The notes beneath the pieces are model-generated. The model made no database searches and was not told the origin of the DNA. It saw only the letters and a program-made list of their open reading frames with translations. A stretch of DNA of 64,000 nt from Algoriphagus machipongonensis. GTDB taxonomy: Bacteria; Bacteroidota; Bacteroidia; Cytophagales; Cyclobacteriaceae. The stretch is from assembly GCF_000166275.1 (NCBI RefSeq), contig NZ_CM001023.1:4632501-4696500 (forward strand), in the 5' to 3' direction. Below, one piece after another: positions 55,068-63,795 of the stretch (within the stretch, counting starts at the first letter, position 1; every line of letters starts with the position of its first letter). The position numbers and the translations under genes are program-made.

Positions 55068-55541
55068 TTATTTAAAAGATACTTGTACGATTGTTTTTTT
55101 CATCTCTTCAAAAGAAAGTACTACTTCCTCTTCTGTGGCTTTCTTGCCTTTTTCTTTTTTCTTTACCAGCATTTTCACACCAGTAGTATCTACCTCTAAT
55201 AATTTCCCCTTTAGCTCCTGCCCTGAAGTCAATAAGACTTTCAGTTCTCTGCCAATATTTTTTTGAAATTGTCTTCTACTACTTAAAGGATAATCCACCC
55301 CAGGAGAAGAAACTTCTAAAATATAAGCTTCCGACATCAACTCTTTTGCCTCCAATTCTTCGGCCACTGCTCTACTTACATTTGCACAAGTCTGGACATT
55401 AAGTCCTTGATCAGCGTCAATCAATATACTGAGGACGGTTTTTCCTGACTTGGGAACCAAATTTACTTCTACTACGAAATGACTTTCATCTGGGAGATGC
55501 TTCTCCACAATCTCCTCAATCGCTTGCTTTAGCTCCGACAT
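55068..55541 (-). CDS. rimP: Ribosome maturation factor RimP
   Basis: I use ATG 55541 (MSELKQAIEEIVEKHLPDE), giving 157 residues; the longer frame runs into a hairpin. Typical RimP motifs are VVEVNLVPKSGKTVLSILIDADQGL and YILEVSSPGVDYPL. It helps 30S subunit assembly. First gene of rimP-nusA-infB with a consensus promoter and a leader hairpin. Confidence 0.93.
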   Translation of the reverse strand: MSELKQAIEEIVEKHLPDESHFVVEVNLVPKSGKTVLSILIDADQGLNVQTCANVSRAVAEELEAKELMSEAYILEVSSPGVDYPLSSRRQFQKNIGRELKVLLTSGQELKGKLLEVDTTGVKMLVKKKEKGKKATEEEVVLSFEEMKKTIVQVSFK

Positions 55542-55559
55542 ATTGTATGCATAATGAAA

Positions 55560-55580
55560 GAGGGGACAGTGTGTCCCCTC
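55560..55580 (-). promoter_or_regulatory. Leader hairpin before rimP
   Basis: GAGGGGACA (55560-55568) pairs perfectly with TGTCCCCTC (55572-55580) around a three-base loop. It lies between the promoter and the rimP ATG (19 bases from it). On the minus strand only a short TTTC follows, so it is a weak terminator at best. Confidence 0.6.
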
Positions 55581-55601
55581 GAGAAACTTTCGAATACCGC
55601 A

Positions 55602-55633
55602 CAAAGGTAAAATAAATTATGAGTAAAAACAAT
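55602..55633 (-). promoter_or_regulatory. Bacteroidota promoter of rimP-nusA-infB
   Basis: On the minus strand TACCTTTG (55602-55609) matches TAnnTTTG, and ATTG (55630-55633) lies 20 bases upstream. Transcription would start near 55595, giving a leader of about 55 bases. Confidence 0.68.
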
Positions 55634-55784
55634 TTGAGTAAAAAATCTACAAAGAGGCAAAAAACTACACAATGAGATGGATTGATTTATAAAACATAGC
55701 CCCTACTTAAAAGCCTCAGGAGACCATTTCGATAATTAACCCAAAAAATATCGTGTTTCTTTCAGAATTCTCCCTTTAAGGTAA

Positions 55785-55792
55785 TAATTTTG
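55785..55792 (+). promoter_or_regulatory. Bacteroidota -7 element (TAATTTTG) of the mre operon
   Basis: TAATTTTG matches TAnnTTTG, 83 bases before mreB. No good -33 element is visible. Apart from this and the divergent rimP promoter the 270-base gap shows nothing. Confidence 0.5.
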
Positions 55793-55875
55793 CCGACCTC
55801 CTGTTTAATAAAGAGTACAAGTCGTGCTATATTAAGCAATCAAACTCCAAATTAATAGCAACCAATAAGTCAAAA

Positions 55876-56904
55876 ATGGGATTATTCGATTTTTTCTCAA
55901 GTGATATAGCCATCGATTTAGGCACCGCAAATACACTTATTATCCATAAGGATAAAATTGTAGTCGACGAGCCGTCAATTATTGCAATCGACAAGACAAC
56001 CAATAGAGTCTTAGCCGTAGGTCGAGAAGCTATGAACATGCATGAAAAAACGCATGAGAACATTAAAACTATTCGTCCCTTAAAAGATGGGGTTATCGCA
56101 GATTTCTATGCTGCGGAACAAATGATCCGAGGATTGATCAAAATGATCCCAGGTCAGAAAAAAGGAATGTTCCCTCAATCTCATAGAATGGTTATTTGTA
56201 TCCCTTCAGGAATTACCGAGGTGGAAAAAAGAGCCGTTCGTGATTCCGCTGAACATGCCGGAGCAAAAGAGGTTTATATGATCTTCGAACCCATTGCCGC
56301 TGCTATAGGTATTGGGATTGATATTGAAAAACCAATGGGATCCATGATCGTGGACATTGGAGGAGGAACAACAGAGATTGCCTTGATCGCTTTATCAGGT
56401 ATTGTAGCTGACCAATCAATCAGAGTGGCAGGTGACACCTTCACGAAAGATATCCTGGACTACATGAGAAGGCAACACAATTTATTGATTGGCGAAAGAT
56501 CTGCTGAGAAAGTGAAAATTGCTATTGGTTCAGCCCTAACTGAGCTTGATGAGCCACCGGAGGATTATGAAATCCGTGGCCGTGACTTGATGACTGGAAT
56601 CCCTAAAGTAATTAAGGTTTCTTATTCGGAGATCGCTTTTGCTTTGGACAAATCAGTTTCGAAAATCGAAGAAGCGGTTTTAAAAGCTTTGGAAATCGCA
56701 CCTCCAGAACTTTCTGCAGATATTTATGATAACGGTATCCACTTAACAGGTGGTGGTGCTTTGCTGAAAGGTCTTGATAAAAGACTTCACCAGAAAACTA
56801 AATTGCCGATTCACATCGCAGAAGATCCACTGAGAGCAGTGGTAAGAGGAACAGGTACCGCCTTGAAAAACGTACATAGTTTCAGAACAGTATTGATGAC
56901 CTAA
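55876..56904 (+). CDS. mreB: Rod-shape-determining protein MreB
   Basis: The 342-residue actin homologue has DLGTANTLI (phosphate 1), IVDIGGGTTEIALI (phosphate 2) and the adenosine motif LTGGGALLKGLD. It forms filaments that position the elongasome. First of mreB-mreC-mreD-mrdA-rodA. Confidence 0.97.
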   Translation: MGLFDFFSSDIAIDLGTANTLIIHKDKIVVDEPSIIAIDKTTNRVLAVGREAMNMHEKTHENIKTIRPLKDGVIADFYAAEQMIRGLIKMIPGQKKGMFPQSHRMVICIPSGITEVEKRAVRDSAEHAGAKEVYMIFEPIAAAIGIGIDIEKPMGSMIVDIGGGTTEIALIALSGIVADQSIRVAGDTFTKDILDYMRRQHNLLIGERSAEKVKIAIGSALTELDEPPEDYEIRGRDLMTGIPKVIKVSYSEIAFALDKSVSKIEEAVLKALEIAPPELSADIYDNGIHLTGGGALLKGLDKRLHQKTKLPIHIAEDPLRAVVRGTGTALKNVHSFRTVLMT

Positions 56905-56911
56905 ACCCTGA

Positions 56912-57748
56912 ATGCTACGCATATTTCAATTCCTTTATAACTTAAGGTCTTTTCTTTTGTTTGTTTTGCTTGAAGTGCTGGCAATCTGGTTACTTGTCGC
57001 GAATAATTCCCCTCAGGGAGCTGCTTTTTTTAATAGTTCCAATGCAATAGTTGGTTCAGTTTTAGAAACTAGATCCGATGTCGTGGACTTCTTTTCACTG
57101 GCTGAAGCTAACGATGCATTGTTAGAGGAGAATTCACGTCTGATGAAAGAATTAAAACTTCTGAGTTCGGATCCAGACAGCAGCATGATTTCTTTGGATT
57201 CTGCGCTTTCTGTCAATTATGAATTCAGAGGAGCTCGGGTTATTAGCAACTCACTTCGCTTTGCAGAAAACCATGTCACCATAAATAAAGGTGAAAATGA
57301 TGGAATCAAGCCTGGAATGGGTATTTTCAATGAAAAGGGAGTTGTAGGACGAGTAAAATCAGTAACAGGAAATTATGCAGTGGGTTTTTCTCTTTTGAAT
57401 ACCGACTTATTAACCTCCTCGATCATCAAATCCACAGGAGATTTTGGCTCAATCAATTGGGATGGGAAAGACTCTAAAATTGCCAAAATGCTTTATGTGC
57501 CAAGGCATGTAAAAGCACAAGTAGGCGATACAGTTGTTACCTCAGGATATGGCGCTGTTTTTCCAAAAGGAATTAATATCGGTGTTATTTCAAAAGTAGA
57601 CCAATCAAGTGACCCTAGCTATTTAGATATCGATGTCACTTTGACTACAGACTTTAGTAAGATTTCCTACGTTTACATCGTAGAGAACAACCAAAAAGAA
57701 GAGCTTGATTCATTAAACAACATGTCAAACACCACGAATGAATTTTAG
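56912..57748 (+). CDS. mreC: Rod-shape-determining protein MreC
   Basis: The 278-residue protein has one N-terminal membrane segment (FLLFVLLEVLAIWLLVANN), a coiled coil (about 65-90) and the MreC beta-domains (NHVTINKGENDGIKPGMGI; GDTVVTSGYGAVFPKGINIG). It is a periplasmic scaffold for MreD, RodA and PBP2. It overlaps mreD by 11 bases. Confidence 0.93.
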   Translation: MLRIFQFLYNLRSFLLFVLLEVLAIWLLVANNSPQGAAFFNSSNAIVGSVLETRSDVVDFFSLAEANDALLEENSRLMKELKLLSSDPDSSMISLDSALSVNYEFRGARVISNSLRFAENHVTINKGENDGIKPGMGIFNEKGVVGRVKSVTGNYAVGFSLLNTDLLTSSIIKSTGDFGSINWDGKDSKIAKMLYVPRHVKAQVGDTVVTSGYGAVFPKGINIGVISKVDQSSDPSYLDIDVTLTTDFSKISYVYIVENNQKEELDSLNNMSNTTNEF

Positions 57749-58259
57749 AAATCTGATTTCTTTTATTTTTCTATTCCTAATTCTAGGGTTGGTTCAAATT
57801 CTATTTTTAAAGAATTTGGCCTTATTCGGTGTGGCTTTTTGTTTTATCTATCTCATTGGAATCTTGATTTTACCCTTGCAGATACAAACAGTGCCACTCC
57901 TATTGATCAGCTTTTTTGTAGGATTGATGGTGGATGTTTTTTACGACACTATGGGCTTGCATGCTGCAGCAGTAACTTTCTTAGCTTTTTTACGACCCCA
58001 TTGGCTCAAATTTCTAAAGCCCAATGGAGGATATGATGATACAAGTAACCCAACCATACAAGAAATGGGAACCGGCTGGTTTTTAAGCTATTCCTTGCCT
58101 CTTGTTTTTGGGTTTTGTTTGGTATTTTTCTTTGCGGATCAGTGGGGAACCGGAGGATTTTTGTCAGTAATAAACAAAAGCCTTTTCTCTTCGATTTTTA
58201 CAGTGGTTTTGGCTATTATTGTACAATTACTGTTCTTCAAACGCAGGAGGGGAATCTGA
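57738..58259 (+). CDS. mreD: Rod-shape-determining protein MreD
   Basis: A 173-residue inner-membrane protein with about five hydrophobic segments, in the mreC-mreD-mrdA context. The sequence FFVGLMVDVFYDTMGLHAAAVTFLAF fits MreD (shown in part: GLMVDVFYDTMGLHA). Its TGA stop overlaps the mrdA ATG (TGATG). Confidence 0.88.
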   Translation: MNFRNLISFIFLFLILGLVQILFLKNLALFGVAFCFIYLIGILILPLQIQTVPLLLISFFVGLMVDVFYDTMGLHAAAVTFLAFLRPHWLKFLKPNGGYDDTSNPTIQEMGTGWFLSYSLPLVFGFCLVFFFADQWGTGGFLSVINKSLFSSIFTVVLAIIVQLLFFKRRRGI

Positions 58260-60061
58260 TGAATGACCAAAGACCCTTAGCCATCATTGTCTTTATTTTC
58301 TTAATTGGATTAGTGCTTTTGACAAAGCTCTTTATGATCCAAGTAATGGACGACAGCTTTATGAGAAAAGCTGAGCGTAATGCTATTCAGCGGGTGGTAG
58401 ATCACCCCTACAGAGGACTGGTATATGATCGCAATGGCAAATTGCTTGTTTACAATAATCCGATTTTTGATCTGATGATAGTACCCAAAGAATTTGAAGT
58501 AAGTGATACTACTCGATTCTTGGAACTTTTTAATATTTCAAAAGAGGAATTGATAGAATCTTATAATGCCGCTAGAAAATATTCTTCTGTAAAGCCTTCG
58601 ACTTTTATCAAGCAGATTTCTACCAATGAATTTGCAAGAATCCAGAATTTCTTAATCGATTATCCTGGCCTGTTCATTACAACACGTTCAGTTCGTTCTT
58701 ATCCAGAACCTGTTGCAGCACATGCTTTGGGTTATATAGGAGAGATCAGTGGGAGACAATTAGATCGTGATAGTTCGGGCTACTATGTACAAGGTGATTA
58801 CGTAGGGCTCAGCGGTATGGAACGCTTCTACGAGGATGAATTAAGAGGTGAAAAGGGTGTCAAATATAAAATGGTCAATGTAAGGGGAGTCGATAAAGGC
58901 CCCTTCAAAGACGGTGAATATGATACTGCTTCTGTAGCAGGGCATAATGTGAATTCCTCCATCGACATGGAGCTTCAGAAATATGGCGAAAAACTGATGA
59001 TGGGAAAAACCGGGTCCGTGGTAGCAATTGAGCCAAAGACAGGTGAAATTCTTTCCATGATTTCGGCACCATTCTATGATCCAAATAGTTTAACAGGTTC
59101 AGATTTTGGAAAAAGCTATACGGCCTTGAATGCATTGGAGACAAAACCTTTGTTTAATCGCCCTATCATGGCCACTTATCCTCCTGGCTCCATTTTTAAA
59201 ATCGTCCAAAGTCTTATAGGACTACAAGAAGGAATATTGACTCCGGAGACAACCTTTGCATGTAATAAATCTTTGGTTGCCTGTCATAACCACCCTTCCC
59301 CTGTCAATCTATTTGGGGCCATCCGAAACTCCTGCAACCCTTATTACCATCAAGCATTTCGTCGAATCATCAATCAAGAAGTTTCAAGCAATACTTATAA
59401 GGATACAGAGCTAGGTCTGAATGCGTGGCGTGAAAAAGTTTTGAAATTTGGTCTTGGCGGAGAATTAGGGGTAGACATGCCAAATGAAAAAAGGGGATTG
59501 GTTCCTAATAGTGCTTACTATGATCATTATTATGGCAATGGTCGCTGGAAGTATTCTACGATCTATTCCCTTTCTATTGGTCAAGGAGAACTTTTGGTTA
59601 CTCCATTACAAATGGCAAACCTAGCAGCAATATTTGCCAATAAAGGTTATTACTACACCCCACACTTGATTCGGGCAATTGATGGAGATAAAAATAAAAT
59701 CCCAGAAGAATACCTGACAAAGCATGAAGTAGGTGTAGATTCTTATCACTTTGACATGGTGCAAGATGCTATGGCAGAAGCTCTTTATGGAACAGCAACG
59801 CGGGCGATAATGAAAGACATTGAAATCGCCGGAAAAACAGGTACTGCTCAAAACCCACATGGAGAAGATCATTCTGTTTTCATCGCATTTGCTCCAAAAG
59901 ACAATCCAAAAATCGCAATCGCAGTGTATGTGGAGAATGCTGGCTGGGGTGGTAGAGCAGCTGCAAGTACCGCATCTTTGATGATAGAGAAATACCTTAA
60001 AGACAGTATTTCAAGACCTGAGCTAGAGGAATATGTATTAGCCGGAAATTTCATTTACTAA
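58259..60061 (+). CDS. mrdA: Penicillin-binding protein 2 (elongation transpeptidase)
   Basis: I use ATG 58259 (MNDQRPLAIIVFIFLIGLVL), which overlaps the mreD stop; longer forms lie inside mreD. The 600-residue protein has one membrane anchor, a dimerization/pedestal domain (HALGYIGEISGRQLDRDSSG; GLSGMERFYEDELRG) and the transpeptidase domain with SIFK (SxxK), SCN and KTGT. An AGGAGG sequence ends nine bases before the start. It crosslinks peptidoglycan with RodA in lateral growth. Confidence 0.96.
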   Translation: MNDQRPLAIIVFIFLIGLVLLTKLFMIQVMDDSFMRKAERNAIQRVVDHPYRGLVYDRNGKLLVYNNPIFDLMIVPKEFEVSDTTRFLELFNISKEELIESYNAARKYSSVKPSTFIKQISTNEFARIQNFLIDYPGLFITTRSVRSYPEPVAAHALGYIGEISGRQLDRDSSGYYVQGDYVGLSGMERFYEDELRGEKGVKYKMVNVRGVDKGPFKDGEYDTASVAGHNVNSSIDMELQKYGEKLMMGKTGSVVAIEPKTGEILSMISAPFYDPNSLTGSDFGKSYTALNALETKPLFNRPIMATYPPGSIFKIVQSLIGLQEGILTPETTFACNKSLVACHNHPSPVNLFGAIRNSCNPYYHQAFRRIINQEVSSNTYKDTELGLNAWREKVLKFGLGGELGVDMPNEKRGLVPNSAYYDHYYGNGRWKYSTIYSLSIGQGELLVTPLQMANLAAIFANKGYYYTPHLIRAIDGDKNKIPEEYLTKHEVGVDSYHFDMVQDAMAEALYGTATRAIMKDIEIAGKTGTAQNPHGEDHSVFIAFAPKDNPKIAIAVYVENAGWGGRAAASTASLMIEKYLKDSISRPELEEYVLAGNFIY

Positions 60062-61335
60062 TGAGAGAGTCGGATATTAACATCAATCGGGTAGACTGGG
60101 TTACCGTCATGATATATTTTGCTCTGGTCATCATCGGCTGGTTCAATATTTATGCGGCGGTATATGATGGGCAAGTTGATAAAAGTATTTTTGATTTTTC
60201 AATCAATTCCGGAAAGCAATTAGTTTGGATTGGAACCGCCATAGGGTTGATAATTGTGATCATGGCGGCGGATTATCGCCTTTTTGAGAATTTAGCCATC
60301 CCTCTTTATATTTTCCTTCTGGTACTGCTGGTCATCACCCCTTTTGTAGGAAAAGAGGTCAATGGACAGGTATTAACCATCGGTTTCGGATCTTTCAGAA
60401 TTCAACCTGGTGAGTTTGCCAAATTCGCTACCGCTTTGGCTTTGGCGAAGTTTATGGAGCGCCCCACCTTTGACCTGTCTAAACCCAATTTTCAACTTCG
60501 GGCATTTGCAGTCCTTTTCCTTCCAATAATATTGATAATCCTTCAGCCAGATACTGGGACAGCCATGGTCTACTTTTCTATGCTGATCATGTTTTACAGA
60601 GAGGGTTTTCCTCAGAAGTATTACATCCTGGGAATAGGGATGATCGCGGTAGTTTTATTGGCATTAGGGATAGAAAACAACCTATACTTAGTAGGTGCGA
60701 TAGTAGTAATTGTAGGGATATTAATTGCCATTGGCAAAAAGACACCCCAAAGAATCATTGCCTTTAGTGTTATAGGAATTGGTTTGATTGCATTTATCTA
60801 CAGTTTAGACTTTGTAGTTTCTAAGCTACCAGAACATCAGCAAAACAGGATAATGGTCTTGTTTAATCCTGATTTGGATCCACTGGGAGTAGGTTGGAAC
60901 GTAACCCAGTCTAAGATTGCTATTGGCTCAGGTGGGCTAGCCGGCAAAGGATATCTGCAAGGCACCCAGACGAAGTTTGACTTTGTGCCTGAGCAGCATA
61001 CTGACTTTATCTTCTGTACTCTTGGAGAGGAATTTGGCTGGCTAGGAAGTCTGGTAGTTATCGCGCTTTTTGTCACACTGCTTACGCGATTGGTTATTAT
61101 GGCGGAACGCCAAAAAAACCGGTTTTCAAGAATTTATGGCTATTGTGTGATATCAATATTGATGTTTCACTTTATGATCAATATCGCCATGACAATAGGT
61201 CTCTTTCCTGTTGTTGGAATCCCACTTCCATTTTTTAGTTATGGGGGGTCTTCATTATGGTCTTTCACTATTCTCCTGTTCATCTTTATCAAGATGGATT
61301 CTTCCAGAGCTATGCAATTGGGAAGATTGGGATAA
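60061..61335 (+). CDS. rodA: Rod-shape-determining SEDS glycosyltransferase RodA
   Basis: The 424-residue SEDS protein has about ten membrane segments and motifs RIQPGEFAKFATALALAK, LQPDTGTAMVYFSMLIM, and PEQHTDFIFCTLGEEFGWLG, ending in GIPLPFFSYGGSS. It polymerises lipid II with PBP2. Its ATG overlaps the mrdA stop by one base (TAATG). It is convergent with the HD gene, three bases apart. Confidence 0.96.
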   Translation: MRESDININRVDWVTVMIYFALVIIGWFNIYAAVYDGQVDKSIFDFSINSGKQLVWIGTAIGLIIVIMAADYRLFENLAIPLYIFLLVLLVITPFVGKEVNGQVLTIGFGSFRIQPGEFAKFATALALAKFMERPTFDLSKPNFQLRAFAVLFLPIILIILQPDTGTAMVYFSMLIMFYREGFPQKYYILGIGMIAVVLLALGIENNLYLVGAIVVIVGILIAIGKKTPQRIIAFSVIGIGLIAFIYSLDFVVSKLPEHQQNRIMVLFNPDLDPLGVGWNVTQSKIAIGSGGLAGKGYLQGTQTKFDFVPEQHTDFIFCTLGEEFGWLGSLVVIALFVTLLTRLVIMAERQKNRFSRIYGYCVISILMFHFMINIAMTIGLFPVVGIPLPFFSYGGSSLWSFTILLFIFIKMDSSRAMQLGRLG

Positions 61336-61337
61336 TC

Positions 61338-61913
61338 TCAAGAATCAAGTAGCTTTTTAAGCCATTTCTGTTTTTTAGGCTCCCGCTTCTCTATGGCAAA
61401 TGGGGTGTGAAAATGATGTGCTTTCAAAAAGTTAATCTGAAGATTCTTCCACTGCTCTTCAGTCTCTAGCACCTTCATGAATTTCAGTTCTTTGAATAAT
61501 TTTTCACTGATTTCTGGGTAATCGTTTCTCCCGAGGTAATCTAAATCTGCGTCGCAAATAATTTTCTGAAGTGAATTCTGAGGTGTTTGTGGAATCTTCG
61601 TTGCCATAACCAGCCCTTTAACCTCTTGAATATAGTTCTCTGGCATCCCTAGGTTTTTCATCAATTCAGCAGCCATTCCTGAACCTACTTCTTCATGATT
61701 CGCAGGACCTTTCAAAAAGCCCATATCATGAACAATTGCTCCTGTTCTTAACAAATACCGTTCTTCTTCGGGAAGATTTAACCTTCGGATATACTGGTCA
61801 CAAACGTTGAGAACATCCAGCGTATGATCTAAGCCATGATAAGTTAAATAGTCAGGCAAATCTGCCTCTAACTTACTTAAAACTGTTTTTCGAAGAGTAA
61901 GGTATCCTTTCAT
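61338..61913 (-). CDS. HD-domain phosphohydrolase adjacent to a Pycsar-type effector
   Basis: The 191-residue protein is an HD-superfamily hydrolase: YHGLDHTLDVLNV (first His), GAIVHDMGFLKG (HD pair), and CDADLDYLGRNDYP (last Asp), giving a complete H...HD...D metal site. HD enzymes of this type hydrolyse nucleotides or phosphoesters. It lies 16 bases downstream of a PycTM-like gene; HD and PycTM parts are also found fused in other Bacteroidota, from memory. Confidence 0.87.
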   Translation of the reverse strand: MKGYLTLRKTVLSKLEADLPDYLTYHGLDHTLDVLNVCDQYIRRLNLPEEERYLLRTGAIVHDMGFLKGPANHEEVGSGMAAELMKNLGMPENYIQEVKGLVMATKIPQTPQNSLQKIICDADLDYLGRNDYPEISEKLFKELKFMKVLETEEQWKNLQINFLKAHHFHTPFAIEKREPKKQKWLKKLLDS

Positions 61914-61929
61914 TTATAGGGATAAAAAT

Positions 61930-62496
61930 TTAGCCTTGCAACGCTGTTCTAATGGCATAATACAAAATAAAAACAAACAAAAGACCAATATTAAAAGAAA
62001 GATAGCGAATGGATTGGTTTACATTTTTGAATTTCGCTGCTGTGATTTTTGCATTGATATAAACTTGTTCACCTAATTGTTCTAATAAAGGGCCTTTTTT
62101 TACACTTACTTGCTCCAGCACTTTTACGTATTCCTTGATCTTACCATAGGAATGAATAATGTCTCCAAAAAAGAAAACACTCTTATCAAACTTATCCTCT
62201 ATTTGAGGCATAAAACACCTAAAGCTATAATAAATTGAAGTGACGCTAAACAGGAACCAAAAAGCTAAGAAACCATAGATAAAAGGATCATCTACAGCCA
62301 CCTCAATCAAATGATCAGAAAATTGGAAAAACACATTAATAAGCAATCCATAAAAAGAAAGAACTAGGCCTGCTTTTATTTCAGAAGCCTTAATCAAATC
62401 TCTCAAGTAATTAATGAGGTACCAATAATTATCAACGATATCTATTCCTTCATCGATCTCGGGAAGATCTAATTTATCATCTTTCTTTTTGGTCAT
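61930..62496 (-). CDS. PycTM-like (DUF5706) Pycsar-effector-family membrane protein
   Basis: The 188-residue protein has a hydrophilic N-terminus, NYWYLINYLRDLIKASEIKAG, two membrane segments (VLSFYGLLINVFFQFS; FLAFWFLFSVTSIYYS), a cytoplasmic helical stretch with FFGDIIHSYGKIKEYVKVL, and a C-terminal membrane segment (FNIGLLFVFILYYAI). This is the layout of Pycsar effector PycTM (DUF5706), which in defence systems disrupts membranes on cCMP/cUMP signalling. No nucleotidyl cyclase gene is adjacent, so a defence role is unproven. Confidence 0.78.
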   Translation of the reverse strand: MTKKKDDKLDLPEIDEGIDIVDNYWYLINYLRDLIKASEIKAGLVLSFYGLLINVFFQFSDHLIEVAVDDPFIYGFLAFWFLFSVTSIYYSFRCFMPQIEDKFDKSVFFFGDIIHSYGKIKEYVKVLEQVSVKKGPLLEQLGEQVYINAKITAAKFKNVNQSIRYLSFNIGLLFVFILYYAIRTALQG

Positions 62497-62589
62497 TTAT
62501 TTTACGTGGTTAGAAAAAAAATCCCTTTAAATTCAAGATATTCTATGATTTTACCAAATTAAGAGATTCTGATTAAGGGAAAGAAGGTA

Positions 62590-62623
62590 AAAAAATAAAA
62601 GGGCATCCTAGAATGCCCTTTTC
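62590..62623 (-). terminator. Terminator after the 372-residue protein gene
   Basis: AAAAGGGCAT (62598-62607) pairs perfectly with ATGCCCTTTT (62614-62623), loop CCTAGA; an A-rich stretch upstream gives a T run on the minus strand. It lies 20 bases after the stop at 62644. Confidence 0.88.
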
Positions 62624-62643
62624 ATCAATCAAACAAATAAGGA

Positions 62644-63762
62644 TTACTCCCCATCAAATTTTCTATAAACTAATAACAGAAACTCCTGAACAGGCTCTGT
62701 TTCTGTTTCCCAGTGTAACTCGTTCACATATCGAGCATTAACTAACTGGATAGCTTCATTAAAGTTATGACATTCATCGATAGATTTCAAGGCGTGAGTC
62801 AATAAGTCTGAGTTACCATCAAAAAGTTCTTTGGTAAACATAAACCTCTGATTTATAGCAAGGCTATCGGATAGCTCACCTATCACCCCTTTCATTCCAG
62901 GATATGATTCTGTTGCAAATTTTGATTTTAAGGCATTTGCATTCAATCCAGAACCGTTCGAGCTAAAAGAAGAAGTAACGGGTGCTGGAGATTCTTTCAG
63001 CTCTGCTTCTACCCTTTCCTCAACTTTTACTTCCTCTTTTTGAATGCTTGTTGGTTGAACTTCATCCATCTGATCAAAAAAGGACCCTTCTGTTGAAGGC
63101 TCTTTGGTGCTAGGCTGAGATGCAGGTATTACCTGCTCATCTGATTGACGATAGGCATCCAGATTAAAAGCTTTTACATCTCCTAATGTTGCCAAAAGTA
63201 GATTTTCAGACTCCAAAGAATCATTGACCGCTTGATAATTGGCGCTTATTGCACGTAGGTACTCTCCTTTATCATGTCCAAAGCCAGCTTTGTCAATCAA
63301 AAAACTTACTACGCGATCATGCCACTTATAGTATTTTTTATTCTCTTTAAGGTACTCATTGATTTTACCTACAGGAGCTTTCTCTATTTCAGATTGGTAA
63401 TAACCCACTGGGTCAGTTGCCAAAATTATTGCCTGCTGAACGGCCGATTCTATGAGTGGCATAAGATGCTCTTTCTCTACTTTGATCCTTCTCGACAGCA
63501 CATTCATAAACTGCGTTAAGGCCTCGTGCACTGCAATATCTCTGTAATCGAAGTAAGGATTGCTTTTCAGATTCTCCAATTCTTCCTGCCAAAGTTCGAA
63601 AAGTCGCTTAATTACAAAAAAATTAACCTGAGTACTGCTTGTTAACTTGATGATATCCTGGCCTGTAATGTATTGTTTGGATGAAAAATAACCGTCACAA
63701 ACGATGCCTGCATAGTCACTGGCATATTTTTCTAAATAATTGCTGTTAATTTGATATGTCAT
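62644..63762 (-). CDS. Hypothetical protein of 372 residues
   Basis: I use ATG 63762 (MTYQINSNYLEKYASDYAGI); an 18-residue upstream extension would run into the ferredoxin gene. The first 190 residues are helical (KLTSSTQVNFFVIKRLFELW, KKYYKWHDRVVSFLIDKAGF), then a low-complexity linker (about 215-290, Ser/Glu/Pro-rich), then a helical end (LAINQRFMFTKELFDGNSDL; VQEFLLLVYRKFDGE). I recognise no domain with confidence. It is divergent from the ferredoxin gene with only 33 bases between the starts. Confidence 0.75.
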   Translation of the reverse strand: MTYQINSNYLEKYASDYAGIVCDGYFSSKQYITGQDIIKLTSSTQVNFFVIKRLFELWQEELENLKSNPYFDYRDIAVHEALTQFMNVLSRRIKVEKEHLMPLIESAVQQAIILATDPVGYYQSEIEKAPVGKINEYLKENKKYYKWHDRVVSFLIDKAGFGHDKGEYLRAISANYQAVNDSLESENLLLATLGDVKAFNLDAYRQSDEQVIPASQPSTKEPSTEGSFFDQMDEVQPTSIQKEEVKVEERVEAELKESPAPVTSSFSSNGSGLNANALKSKFATESYPGMKGVIGELSDSLAINQRFMFTKELFDGNSDLLTHALKSIDECHNFNEAIQLVNARYVNELHWETETEPVQEFLLLVYRKFDGE

Positions 63763-63795
63763 TGATACGTTCAGTTTATAAAACACAACGAACAA

